From Pseudofabraea citricarpa (Eukaryota; Ascomycota; Leotiomycetes; Helotiales; Dermateaceae), in the NCBI GenBank assembly GCA_029641185.1, contig JAPWGK010000024.1, forward strand, positions 558,001-622,000: a stretch of 64,000 nt of DNA, written 5' to 3'. Below the pieces are notes generated by a model that was given only the letters and a program-made list of their open reading frames with translations, had not been told where the DNA came from and searched no databases. Both the position numbers and the translations under genes were made by a program. Shown in pieces: positions 1 to 10,931 of this stretch (position 1 is the stretch's first letter; the number at the start of each line of letters is the position of its first letter).

Positions 1-915
1 AAATTCTACTGCTGAGCCGGCTAAGAGCGGTGTCATAATAGCATTGATTGTGCCGTGGATGTGATGCAACGGCAAGACGTGCAGTAGATGGTCCTTGGGG
101 CTGTATTCCCACGCCGTCTGGAGAGATTTGGATTGTGCAGTCATGACGGATTGCGGGAGTAGAACTCCTTTCTAAAAGCAATCTTCAGCGAGATTGTCTG
201 CAAGTTTCACCATAGCACTTACTGGTCGATTGGTGGTTCCGGATGTATAGAGCATCATCCCACCCTTGCCGTCAGTTGGGCCCTCCAACGTGACTTTCGT
301 GTGCATTGCTCCGCCGAGCTTCTTCTCAACCTGCACAAGCTTCGGCTTAGACTCCAAGCCTTGCTTGAACACATCATGTGCCTTGGCCTCGAATTTTGCC
401 GAAGACAAGAGCATTGAGGCCTGGGACTGGTTCATGATATACTGCAGTTCATGGGCTGGGAATGCTGGTGATAACGGAAGAGCAATTGAATGGGCACCCA
501 GGATTGCCAGCAGAGTTACTGGGCACGCAATCAATTGGCCAGTCACGTAAAACGGAAGTCTTCAGAACTCACCTATGTAATCGTAGCCATTTTCTACGAG
601 AAATGCTATTCTCTCTCCATCGAGACTTGAGCGTCCGGCCTCGTGATGCAGCCTGTCCTTCGCATCTGCTACATCCCGCAACAGCTCGCCATAGGTGAAT
701 CTCCGGCCGGAGGCTGAGTGGATGACCACGGTGGAATTGGGATCATGGTTGGCAATTGCTTGGAAGATGGGGAGGCGGGGAAGTGTGGAGGCCATTCTGG
801 AGAATCTCGGAGCAACAGAGTGTTTGGGACGGAAGAATTGAGAGAGAGATGATGACGCTGATGCTGACGTTGACGTGCGGAAGAGAGACTTATATGTCTG
901 CTTGGAGCAGAACAT
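1..915 (-). CDS. Malonyl-CoA synthetase-like acyl-CoA synthetase (ACSF3 type), N-terminal part, cut by window edge
   Basis: Exons on the minus strand are 915-573, 518-223 and 171-1 (270 residues seen; the gene continues past the left edge). The ATG at 915 is the first in frame. The first ~40 residues are rich in Ser, Arg and Lys and poor in acid, like a mitochondrial presequence, with a second Met at the start of MASTLPRLP. The AMP-binding family phosphate-binding motif YTSGTTNRPKGV is rebuilt exactly across intron 2 (172-222). It is followed by LPLHHIHG, which resembles the LPLHHVHG stretch of mammalian ACSF3. Enzymes of this type activate malonate or methylmalonate to the CoA ester in mitochondria. 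Substrate choice cannot be read from the part present, so another medium-chain acyl-CoA synthetase is possible. It is divergent from the BolA gene. Confidence 0.85.
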
Positions 916-1320
916 GGTCGGCGGAAAAGAAGCAGGTCGTTCGACGTGTGATAGGGTGAAAGGTCAGCAACGCATGCAGGGCCGGGGGATCAGCCTTTCT
1001 GTCCCACTCTCGGCCACAGATCTTGGTGCCGATGCGAACGATTTGAAGTCCGTTGGGAACTGCTTGCTTTCTCTGTTTTTTTTTTGTTGCGATGCTACCA
1101 GCGGATTTGCCGATGACGCGCAGCCGAGATGCTGCATCCCTGCGCTGTGCATCATTTTGGGGACATCTGCATATCTGCTCTGCTTTGCTTTTGCTTCACT
1201 CATCTTGATTTGCTCTTAACGCCATCTCACCTGAGTTCGCGTTCACCTCCTCCCATCATACCACTGCATCGACGCGTCTTGCATCCCACATTCACACGCA
1301 CTCACACACTTATTCATCTG
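916..1320. other. Divergent intergenic region, synthetase/BolA
   Basis: This 405-bp gap separates two head-to-head genes whose products both look mitochondrial, so it probably holds both promoters. A T10 run lies at 1076-1085. An upstream ATG at 1129 is in frame with the BolA start but would add a stretch without BolA character, so it was not used. Confidence 0.5.
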
Positions 1321-1798
1321 ATGCTTCGAAGAACCCTTCTCTCATTGGCAAAGCGCCCACTCTCTACCATGGCCTCACAAACTCCCCTCGAAGACACCAT
1401 GCGCGCCAAGGTGAGCCTCCCTCCGTCCTCTCTCTCCTTTTGCGCTCGTGATTGCCAATGACTAAACGCTCGTCCAGATCACGGAAGCACTGACTCCCAC
1501 CTATCTCGAGATCCACAACGATTCGCATCTTCACTCGCACCATAAGGCTATGCAAGGAAGCACGTCGGCCGAAACCCATTTCAGAGTTGTCATAACGAGC
1601 ACCGCATTCGAGAAGAAGATGCAGCCCGCCAGACACCGCATGGTATACGCGCTGTTGAAGGAGGAGATGGCGAAGGAGGGAGGAATCCATGCGCTACAGC
1701 TGCGGACCAAGACGCCGGATGAGGATGCGAAGCAGAAAGCGAGAGAGGCCGAAGAGAAAGGCGAGGTGATTGAGGGCCAAGGGGTGGAGAAGGTATAG
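1321..1798 (+). CDS. BolA-like protein, probably mitochondrial
   Basis: Exons are 1321-1410 and 1478-1798 (136 aa). The intron has GTGAGC at its donor and CCAG at its acceptor, with an ACTAAAC branch site. The first 16 residues (MLRRTLLSLAKRPLST) look like a mitochondrial targeting peptide, and a second Met follows in MASQTP. The BolA core spans about residues 30-100: TPTYLEIHNDSHLHSHH, then ETHFRVVITSTAFEKK, then RHRMVYALLKEEM. BolA proteins work with monothiol glutaredoxins in handling iron-sulfur clusters, and mitochondrial forms help pass [4Fe-4S] clusters to client enzymes. The acidic tail after about residue 110 is variable in fungi. The family call is secure. Which paralogue (Bol1 or Bol3 type) is not settled. 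Confidence 0.9.
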
Positions 1799-2199
1799 GG
1801 GATACCTACAACTTGAGTGCGAGGAGGAGATGCCATACGGCCTATGGTATCGACGTACAATACCCAGGCCAGTAATGTACCAACAACGGAATAAAAACGG
1901 CGTTGGGCTTTATGGGGAATGTGGGGGTTTCATAGGCATCTTAAGTCTTTGATAATAAGGAACACCGGGAACAACACCCCAATTATGACGAGGTTAGAAA
2001 TCTCTTTCAATGTGATTTCGAATAACTGTGGGACAGCTGGGACCAGAATTTCAGTGCAGCCACGTCCATATCTACGTCGAAACATAATTAAAATTTTCTG
2101 TATACGGCCACTTACTGTAAGTTGGCAGAACCGCTCAGTAACATTTATTCGAAGACCTTGCAAAGCCACCTCCACCTCTACGGCATGAGCAGATTCGGC
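1799..2199. other. Convergent intergenic region, nothing recognised
   Basis: This 401-bp stretch lies between the ends of the BolA and GH71 genes. It is AT-rich with short frames only, and presumably holds two 3' ends. Confidence 0.5.
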
Positions 2200-3931
2200 C
2201 TAAGAACATGGAAGGAGTTCTGGGGTTGAACCCGCATCGACTAGACCAACAACTACAAAGTTCATGTTGAAGATTCCATCAGGACAATCAGATACTGAGA
2301 TACACGCTCCAAATCCGGTACTTAGAATAGTCGTCTGAGTGCTTCGCTTCATGAGATTCATCGATACTCGTCCTTTCTGGAAGGGCCTCCAATCTAGCGA
2401 ACCATAGTTGAGTCCACTCTTCAGGTTTGTGATGGTACCAATATCTCCACCGCCATCATTCTCTGTGAAGTAGAGGTAGTAGTCAGAGGCATCTACAGAC
2501 GGTGATAAGACCATAGCCCAGTTGATTTTATCGTCGCCGAGCTCCCAGCCTAATGGATGATCGTTATTAGGGCATACTGTGGACTGTGTTATGGTCTTAT
2601 GCCACATTGCACCAACTGCGACCTCGCCATTGGGAGTTCTCATCTGCGTTGTAGTTTGCCCGCTTCGGAATGCTTGTGAAAACGACCATATCAGAGGTTG
2701 CCAACCGGCGTGTGACCATTTTCTATCTGCGCTGACATACTTTGCCGGCTCAGGATCACTATTCTGCTCCGGCCAAATATTTCCAATGTAATGAGCTTCT
2801 GGCCCGTCATTCTATTGTTTCCCTTTGTTAGCATGTCAAAACTCCCAAAACTTGAGGGGAAGCTCTACCCAGCTGATGACGGTGACATGGTCCGGCTTGG
2901 GAGACATATGATCGAGGATTTGCTCCATCCTTATGGGCAAGTTGAGTCCGCCTGGGCGATACACATTTGTTCCATACTATCAAACCTTGTAAGCCTCGTT
3001 TTAATAACCTACTAGGCTGATACATACCGCATGTTTATACTGCAAGGTACTCAAAGCTAACATAAAATTCAGCTCGGCTTTGTAGAATGGAGTACGATAT
3101 GGTTCTTACGCATGTTGTAGAGTTTTCCATTCGAATGTGCTCCTTTGACGACCGCCTGATCGATTTCAACGCTGCCGATTGCCTGTCCACCTGCAGTAAG
3201 GCCACCTCGAGTTTGCCATGCCGACTCCCAACCCAGAACGCAGTCAACCGTGTTTCCCCAATACCACCTATACACTCAATCATCACGGTACTTCTGTGTT
3301 AAAACGGAAAGAAATCTTACCACCAATCAGCACTACTTTCAGCGTAGCCAGACGTAGCATCAAGATTCGGGCAAAAGAACATCTTGTTCGCCAGCGACGA
3401 GAGCTTCCAAGCATCCCACTGCTCATGGCTGAGACCGCCGTCTCCGAACGTGGTGATGTACGGCCGTCCATCAGCGCCTTGATAATAGCCCGGCTTCGCC
3501 ACATAGCCTTGCAGGATGTTGTTGAAGAGTTCCGGGTGCCCCCCACTGGCGTCGCCCGACGCTGTGATATCCATGCTGATGTGAACGGAGAAGCCCAGCC
3601 CGGCACTCGCGATGTAGTCGAGCATCGAGTTGAGCGTCCCGATCACGAAGCCCTTGGAGGGATCGGCCACGTTGAGCGAGAATCCTGTAATGCCCGCCCT
3701 GATGGCATCATCGATGTCTTTCCTCATGTGCTCGTCGGATACATCTCCAACCTAGATGCCCATTTACTATTAGTTTTTCTATTTTTTTTTGGGGGGACTT
3801 TTTTCTTGGCGTGTAGAAATTGAGATTTGTACCATATAGTGCGCAATCACTTCAGGAACTACTGCTTGCACGCATCGAGATAGCATCCAGCTCGTCGCGA
3901 TCATTGACCGCCATGCCACAAGAACACGCAT
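2200..3931 (-). CDS. GH71 alpha-1,3-glucanase (mutanase type), secreted
   Basis: Minus-strand exons are 3931-3833, 3751-3321, 3267-3110, 3056-3028, 2976-2869 and 2811-2200, giving 478 aa with five introns of 51-81 nt. The ATG at 3931 starts a hydrophobic leader (MRVLVAWRSMIATSWMLSRC). GH71 landmarks follow in order: IAHYMVGDVSDEH near the N-terminus, GFSLNVADP, GYVAKPGYYQ, RPYITTFGDGG, DWWWYWGN, YGTNVYRPGGLNLP, and the signature VISWNDGPEAHYIG, rebuilt across the intron at 2812-2868. The family hydrolyses alpha-1,3-glucan of fungal cell walls. The C-terminal ~150 residues form a beta-rich tail with no CBM24-like module that I recognise. The 29-nt fourth exon is short but is needed to join two conserved blocks. 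Confidence 0.88.
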
Positions 3932-5178
3932 GATGATATACTGAAACGCGAATGTGAAAACCACGCGAAAGATTTCTTCGCTGCGGAGATCAAATCCTAG
4001 TAGCTTGCTTTCTCAACGTTGGCTGAAGCACATCTATATAGGCAAATGCAGCGTGCGGTCTCGATGCTCATATAAGGGTTAAGCGACGGGCGGGCAGGCA
4101 GATTCGCGCATTCAATTCAATTCAATTCAATTCAGCTGAGAGTCTAGCCTGCTGCGAGGGAACCCAGAATCAACCTACCGTGCGGTACCTACCTGCTGAA
4201 TGCAGAAAAGGTTATTTCATCTCCCTGCTGCGTGGACTGAATAGGTCGAATTCTTCAGCCGCTGCGCCGCTTACAATACCCATGCATGCTCCCGTGTGCC
4301 GTTCTTCTGCAGTCATGTCATCTCATCTCATCTCACCGAGATCTCGCTAGTTTAGGCAGCCAGCTGGTTCAAGAATCAAGAACATTATTGTATGTTTCTG
4401 AAGCAACATGTTTTGCTGTGTTGTGATCTCTAACAGCTGGGTAGGGTTTCTAGGTGCGCGATGTGCTACTTGAAGTTTGAGATCCGCTTTTTATATGCGA
4501 GAGACGTTGCGGCTGAGATCTGAATTTATCACGATAGTGGGGCTCGTCGATGTAGCTGAAAGAATGGTAATTATCTCTTCTACTGTACTGTAGCTAGATA
4601 CTACCCGAGATGCGCTTACTGTACTGTTCAATATAACGCAGCTCGAACCGTGCTTTCTTGACATCATGCCCCACTATCGCCAACGCAGAGTATAGAAAAC
4701 CCAGGCCTGGACCGGCCCGTTCCTCACCATCTGCCGTTTGAGAACCGGAAGGGAAAGAATATTAGATCAGATGCTTTTCTTGCTTCGGGCATGGAAATGT
4801 GGAATGAGATCATTGACTGGGTTATATGTGAGGCTGAGGGCATCTACTCCTGCATCACTTCCTCTCGTATGGCCAGCCTTTCTTTCCTTCTATCTTTCTT
4901 TGACGTTGAAAAAATGGTGCGTGGAACTTTGTGTCGAATCTATGGCCGACTAAAAAGTCCTTTGAGAAATTGATATTGTGGACTGGATAGCGTAGCAATA
5001 ATATCACCACTGACTTTGAAGCATGGGGTATGAATAATGTATGCAGACCTCAAGAACATTAGATGAACAATGTTGGCGTTAGATTATGTTGCAAGGAAAG
5101 TTAGTCTGCTTAAAATAAACGCTGTACAAACAAGAAAGAAAAGGCAAGGGTCTATTTCAAGTATCAGGGTAGGTAGTC
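3932..5178. other. Intergenic, 1.2 kb, no gene seen
   Basis: Frames are short and overlapping. Besides two small microsatellites (listed separately) I see no gene-like structure. It should contain the GH71 promoter and the 3' end of the HET gene. Confidence 0.5.
4109..4134. repeat. ATTCA pentanucleotide microsatellite
   Basis: About five tandem copies of ATTCA. A second short TCTCA-type run (about three copies) lies nearby at 4319-4335. Both are in the GH71 upstream region. Confidence 0.9.
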
Positions 5179-7128
5179 TTAAACTAAAGTGACATGAGTA
5201 CTTTGGAGCTTAGAATCCTGGAAAGATTCTCCATACATAATACCATCTACATAGCAGTCTCCTACGATCGTCCTTTCCCCATTATTGTTCTTAGACTTAG
5301 ATTGTTCTCTCAAAATAAATGGGACATTAGACCCAGAGAGAATCCAGACCTGGTCGCCTTTCTCAAGGGTACGTGGTCCCACTCCAAAATAGCCACGCTC
5401 CGTTACGAAGAACGTCTGGTCTACGAGCCACTGTTGAAGCGATAACCTGTGGCCGAGTGGAAGATCGGTTTGTCCCTTATTGAATGCATCCTCGAGTAGA
5501 GTACCATCAGATTCTTCATACCGACGCTGTGGCACAGATCCTGATTCATCAGGATGCATAATCAAGCCTCCAAGCATTGCACTCCAGAATGCGGCGACGC
5601 GAGTGCCATTTGTTACATAGTCTTCTTGCTTTGGTGGAGCATCAGAGCTGTCTAATTTGGTATCCTGTATTTGGTTGTTAGAGTCAAGTACATCATAGAG
5701 TCAATACCACGTACCATAATTTCTTCGTCCCGTTTTATACCCAAAGCGATGTCTCTCCATCCTTTTATCTTATTCCAAATATCTAGAATCTGGGAACTGA
5801 CCTCGCTGTCATTACTCGGCGCATAAGGAACACCAAACTCCTTGACTTGGTCAAAACATGTGCCCTCGATGCGTAACGAGGGACCAGAATCGCCAAGCAA
5901 GAGATCCTTCCTATGACCACAGTCGCAAGAGAACCAATAATACCTGAAGCAATGAATCCAATACTGAGCTTTTGGTTCGGCGACGGACCAATCTGTAGCC
6001 CACGAAGGTAATTTGTCCAGCGCTGTCGATTCCCCTCTCGTCCCGATCAAAGAGACGAGTTCGTTATCCTCGCGCAGAATTTCCCACGCCACGTTCGCAT
6101 ACACCTCTTCTATGGACATGCCATAGTCGAGTTCTAAGTGTAGGTTTTTCTTGGACTGCTTTATCATACCCAATAGACCGAGGACCTTGTCCTTTGGATC
6201 CGAAGATTGGCGGTATCGGAAGCGCCAGAGCAGGTCCCGGAGACGACTTGCCTGCAAATCGTCGGGGTTGTGGATCAGCATGATGCCCGCAACCGCAGCT
6301 GTGAAATCGGCGAAAGTCCCTCTCAGATGTTGAGGTAGCTTTGCATGGAAGTCTATGCAGCATTGTCCTCTATGGTAGGCGAGCCAGTTTACTCCATTTA
6401 CTAGAGTGTCGAAGGGGATAGAGCGAGAGCCCCAGACGACAAGGGATTCTCTCGGCAAGACAATCTCCTGAACAGTCCAGATTCTCTGCCACCACTGATT
6501 GGATATGAAACTCTTGAACGCCTTGAAGCCTGGACCGTACCGCTCGAACATTTCTGGGTTCTCTAAGCAAGGCATCTCGTGGAAGTGCAGACCTTGCGTA
6601 AGCATGTCGAAGATCTCAAAAACTTGTGTAATATCAGTTTCGCCTAAATCCTGCTCGAGATAGTCCCCCAGCCATACTAAGCATCGAGAGGCCTGTCTGT
6701 ATACCTCGCCCATAAGAGCCACTTGCAGCGACTTCTCGGCCTCGTTTCCCTGGTCGATACAGATGAGATCGACCCAGATCAAGCGGCTTTCGTCAGGTTT
6801 GCGGAGATACCGCAAACCAGATTCGAGATTGGAAGTGACTCGGAATATTGTACCGTCGACTAGGATTTCATTCTTCAACACAAGCGTACCCCATGTGTAT
6901 GAGAGGGCTTCATATGGAGGTGCATCTTCCAAGGATACGGTTTGTAGCGAACATGATATCTGCTCGCTTCCCTGTCCTGGAAATAGCTCCAGCAGTCGAA
7001 TCGCTCGACTGTCTTTCAACTCTTTCCGTATAGACCTTTCTATTTAGAAGTTAGCTTTATCTCATAGAACCAGGAATTTCGCCTTCAAATTCAAGTGACA
7101 GTATCATACCTTCTGAATGACTTGCCAT
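5179..7128 (-). CDS. HET-domain (heterokaryon incompatibility) protein
   Basis: Minus-strand exons are 7128-7110, 7039-5715 and 5664-5179 (609 aa). The 19-nt first exon (MASHSE) supplies the only suitable ATG. Without it the long exon would have to begin at TTG. The joined N-terminus runs into IRLLELFPG, and the HET signature follows: PPYEALSYTWG near residue 50, then LRYLRKPDESRLIWVDLICIDQ, GEVYRQASRCLVWLGD, and WWQRIWTVQEI. HET domains trigger cell death when genetically different hyphae fuse. The C-terminal ~250 residues match no second domain known to me, which is usual for stand-alone HET proteins. Both introns have consensus ends. Confidence 0.9.
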
Positions 7129-7690
7129 TTCGTTGATTTGATGGGCGTTTAATCAAGACTCCTCCGTAAAAAATAAAATTAAAAAAAGCCCGACCTTTTC
7201 TTGTACCACAGCTCAATCTATTATAATTTTGCTTGAGGGCTTGAGTGGAGTTTTATGGTTAAGCTGACAATAAAACAATGTTATTGATAGTTTGGCATGA
7301 TAATCTACAACGATCTTCAAAGCCTCCAAGGCTTAGATCACGATGCCGGTTGGCTAGCTCGTTTCGGTTACCACTTAACTAAAAACAGACGTTACCCCTG
7401 AAATTCAACAGAGAAAGTTTGTCACCAAGGATATAATGTGATCCTATTCGCTCGCTGTCAAAGGTAAGCTGACATAAAACTTCTCTAAGCCTCCTCACCT
7501 ACTTACTTCTATTCTTACTTCTTGTAGAACCTCACTCTTGTCTGTTTGTTCGTTTTTGCAAAATATCTGGATTTTTGCGAGCTTGATAGGTAAATACAGG
7601 TGAGGCTCAAAGGACAAATATATACAATAGCTACGAGAGCTCAAAAGAATAGAATGTGGTTTTAGAAAGGAAACGCCGTCATTTCCGCCC
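7129..7690. other. Intergenic, 0.56 kb, nothing recognised
   Basis: AT-rich sequence between the HET gene start and the end of the beta-helix gene. It presumably includes the HET promoter. No repeat or RNA gene was seen. Confidence 0.5.
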
Positions 7691-8755
7691 TCAGCAAACG
7701 TTCCTGCTGGCATCTCCCGAGAGGTTCCAGGTGGTGTTTTCACCACAGGGGGACTCACGAACCGAGTTATTGTTCACCGTTAGAGTGATAGAGATATCAC
7801 GATTGTTGGGGAACTCGGTGCGGGCTGCGAGGCGAACCTCTCCTCCTCCGTTGACGGTACCGCCGCGGATAACGACGTTGTAGCAGTTCTCAATGAGGAC
7901 GGCATTGTTGCCATTGCTCGCGAGATCGATGTTTGTGATTTCGACACCTCCGGATTGCGAGACGCAGAAGACACCACGGCCACCGCCACGGGAGATAACT
8001 CTGTCAACATAAACATTGGTGTTATAGTTGCCATTGGCATTCTGGCCGTTGTTGTTGGCCATACGGAGGGTTGCATAACCCGTTCCTGCACCGACGTTGT
8101 TGCCATCGACGAGCCCGACCCGTGCATTTGTGGTCTCCTGGAGCAGCAAGCCCGACTCGCCCACATTCCTGGCAATCACCTGGTTAATGGTGAGGCCATC
8201 GATATTCCAGGTCTCGACGGCGTGACTCCCAGCACCAGTAACACTGATTACATCCATTCTCACGTTCGAGTTTGCAGCTTGGTCCCGGTCGAAACGGATG
8301 CCCAAACCACCGCTCAGATTCATGGTGATTCTACCTAGGACCAAGCCTTGTGTGCCGTAGAAACGCAGGCCAAAGTATGGGTTGCCGGTCATGGTGAGGT
8401 ATGGGATTTGAACGTTGGCTGTATTTAGCGACTCGATGGCACCACGCCCAGATCTAAGGGCAACATTGATAGTACCACAACCCTCGAAAATCTTGCCGCT
8501 GCTGATGGTAATGGTGTTGCTCCCGATAGAGCCTGACGCAATGACTGAGACGCGCTGTCCACTGCTAATAGAATCGAGCGCGGCCTGGATGGCAGCTCGG
8601 TAATCAGAGCCCGAGTATACATTGGTTGAGCCTCGAGTTGCAGTAAAGGAGCTGCCTGAGCCAGTTACCCTGGCATCTGGTGTGCCCGAACCGCATTGTG
8701 CGTGGACAAAGGAGACAAGTGCAAGAACTGCCGTGAGGATGATGAATCGGGCCAT
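7691..8755 (-). CDS. Secreted right-handed parallel beta-helix protein, function unknown
   Basis: A single exon from the ATG at 8755 gives 354 aa. Residues 1-19 (MARFIILTAVLALVSFVHA) are a clear signal peptide ending in AHA/QC. The mature part shows repeating short beta coils with Asn ladders (MANNNGQNANGNYN, LASNGNNAVLIENC) and Ser/Gly/Val-rich turns, the pattern of the pectin lyase fold. Cysteines at both ends (QCGSG and SPCGEN...RNVC) suggest disulfide-capped helix ends. I do not recognise the catalytic residues of pectate lyase, polygalacturonase or rhamnogalacturonase, so the activity is unknown. It could be a polysaccharide lyase or hydrolase of an uncommon family, or a non-catalytic wall or adhesion protein. 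Confidence 0.75.
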   Translation of the reverse strand: MARFIILTAVLALVSFVHAQCGSGTPDARVTGSGSSFTATRGSTNVYSGSDYRAAIQAALDSISSGQRVSVIASGSIGSNTITISSGKIFEGCGTINVALRSGRGAIESLNTANVQIPYLTMTGNPYFGLRFYGTQGLVLGRITMNLSGGLGIRFDRDQAANSNVRMDVISVTGAGSHAVETWNIDGLTINQVIARNVGESGLLLQETTNARVGLVDGNNVGAGTGYATLRMANNNGQNANGNYNTNVYVDRVISRGGGRGVFCVSQSGGVEITNIDLASNGNNAVLIENCYNVVIRGGTVNGGGEVRLAARTEFPNNRDISITLTVNNNSVRESPCGENTTWNLSGDASRNVC

Positions 8756-10931
8756 GACTGCAAGTGAGCTGCTTCCTTCCGGGCTTCGAGCGATGGTAAG
8801 ACAGTCTGTTTATACCATTTTCGAAGAGAGGACAATCTCAATGACATCGCCAAGTCCATGGCATCGTATTGGCAATAATCTATGCGCACCAACTCCAGCG
8901 CATGCTTCTGTTGCACGCAATGTCATTGAAGGATAATCTTCTACAATACTACTTCACCGGTGCAGCCGATCCCGCGATAATAGCATTGGCGATAATTTAG
9001 CTCGTACATTGCATTTCTTAGCATTCCCCACTTCTACCCGGCACCACTGCCACCAAGTACCGTGATACCTGGTTGTGCCGTTCATCTGAAAAGTCTAAGA
9101 CTGGTGGTATCTTATGTAACAAGGTTCGCAATACGGAGGATAAGCTTATATTGATAACCCTGTTTTGAAAATGAGCTCATGAGGTCGCCGAAGGTGATGA
9201 TGTACAGAGAAACTTGTTACCATTCTGTCATGAGTTGCGCTATGGAGCCTTCAACCCTTTTTCATACCAAGAGAATAATCTAAAAAGAAAAAGTCAAACT
9301 TTTTTAGCCGTACGAGAAGAGCCGAGTTTTATATCAGGAGGTACGCTATGAACAGGTATTATACTAATCCGGAAGTGCGGGGTATAAGAACCCCATGGGG
9401 CCTCACATTGAAGGATGAATAGAGATGCTTTTCTGCGCCTGATAGGTGCGGCTGGCAGCGGAGATCGTCGGTGAACCTGTACTTTATTTGTGGATTCTCA
9501 GATCAGGACAACTGTCGCATAAAAGAATAGCGAGGAATCCGCTGAACTCGGCAGCAGCTGAAGCACCTGAACAAGACCTTTAGCTGTCGCCTTATTTGCA
9601 TTCCTGAAACACTGCTGCAATCAAGGACGCAGATTTTCATACTTGGTAAGAAGAAGACGAAATGATTGACCGGATGACGAGCTCTTGGATTTAATCTAAG
9701 GTTTGACAGAAATCTTCGTCTCGTGTAATTAAAGGACCTGGTGGACCACATTGGCATTGTCTTGTTTCCTCGGCTAAATAAGGTAACCAGAAAACAAAGT
9801 ATAGAATGACTAATGGTCACCGAAAACCTCTGATTATTTGTTGCGAGAGCCTTTTGGCGTCCTGGCGCAGCTAAGACATGTACTCTATGTGAACTATTAG
9901 CCGATACAGCAGCAATTGAAGGGAGGTCTTAATTAATGTATCCGCACATGACAAAGCCTCAACAAAAAGACCTTTTACATCACGCTCACTTTGCCAACCC
10001 ATACGGACCCGCGCAATTCTGCTCAATGCATAATAAATGATCAAAAACCAAAGCTATCTGTATCAGCAGAAGAACACCACGCGGGGTAATCCAAACAATC
10101 ATGGCTTGCTATTCTTGATAGGATACGAAATAACTGCACTCGTTAGAGCCGAAAGCAAAAAAAGAAGATAGGGTTGGGAATACGGAGTACGACCAGCTAA
10201 TTAAATGCCTCAGAATAGGCGATGGTAGTTTTAGAAAACGATGTGGCTTAACCAAGACTGCCCATCATTAAGTGTCGCGTAGCTCGCCTCAACGAGTGTG
10301 TAACACGAGGTAATAGACATAACCTTGTTGTTCCACATTTGTCTGCACCATTTCAGATGAACCATACTACGAGCAACCCTTAATTATATATTCATGGTTA
10401 CTCCATCTACTTAACTGCCAATGATCACTGCCAATGTATCTCCAAGGTGCCATTTTTTAGGATTCCTAAACCATTTCTAAATTTTGAGTACCCGCATAAT
10501 ACCATACGAAAATCAGACCACAAATACTGTAAAATCATCAAGCTTCTCCAACGCGTAAGCTCAGGTCTTAACTATAAAAAATTTTACGAAGATATCAAGA
10601 CAACGTAAGAGAGGCTACCTGCTCTTAGCGGTATCTTGAATGCCTTTTCGTATTGCGTCCGCATTTGCCGGAAAAGTATATCCACTGAGCAGTGACATCA
10701 TCATTGACATTGTGAACATTGACTTTGGAGCTGGAGGCCTTGAAGTTATTATTGACGGATTGCCATTGTTGTGTGTGTCATGTTATGTAAGCTTCCTGAG
10801 AGATATTCTGCAATCAGGATATCAAGCTTGCTGATCTCGATGGCAGCGCTGGTCAACACTTGCCTTTTCCGCTTCAATTATTAACGAGAGATTCTTTTGC
10901 AAATGCCGAAATGTTGTATGATATCGTCTCT
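8756..10931. other. Gene-poor interval, 2.2 kb
   Basis: AT-rich sequence with only short, unrelated frames on both strands. A 64-residue frame at 10640-10834 and a 105-residue frame at 9503-9820 show no recognisable protein character. The right part should hold the 3' end of the Zn2Cys6 regulator and the left part the beta-helix promoter. Confidence 0.5.

Noticed and set aside
3218..3823. 201-codon plus-strand open frame
   Set aside because: It lies antisense to GH71 exons that carry clear family motifs, and it has none itself.
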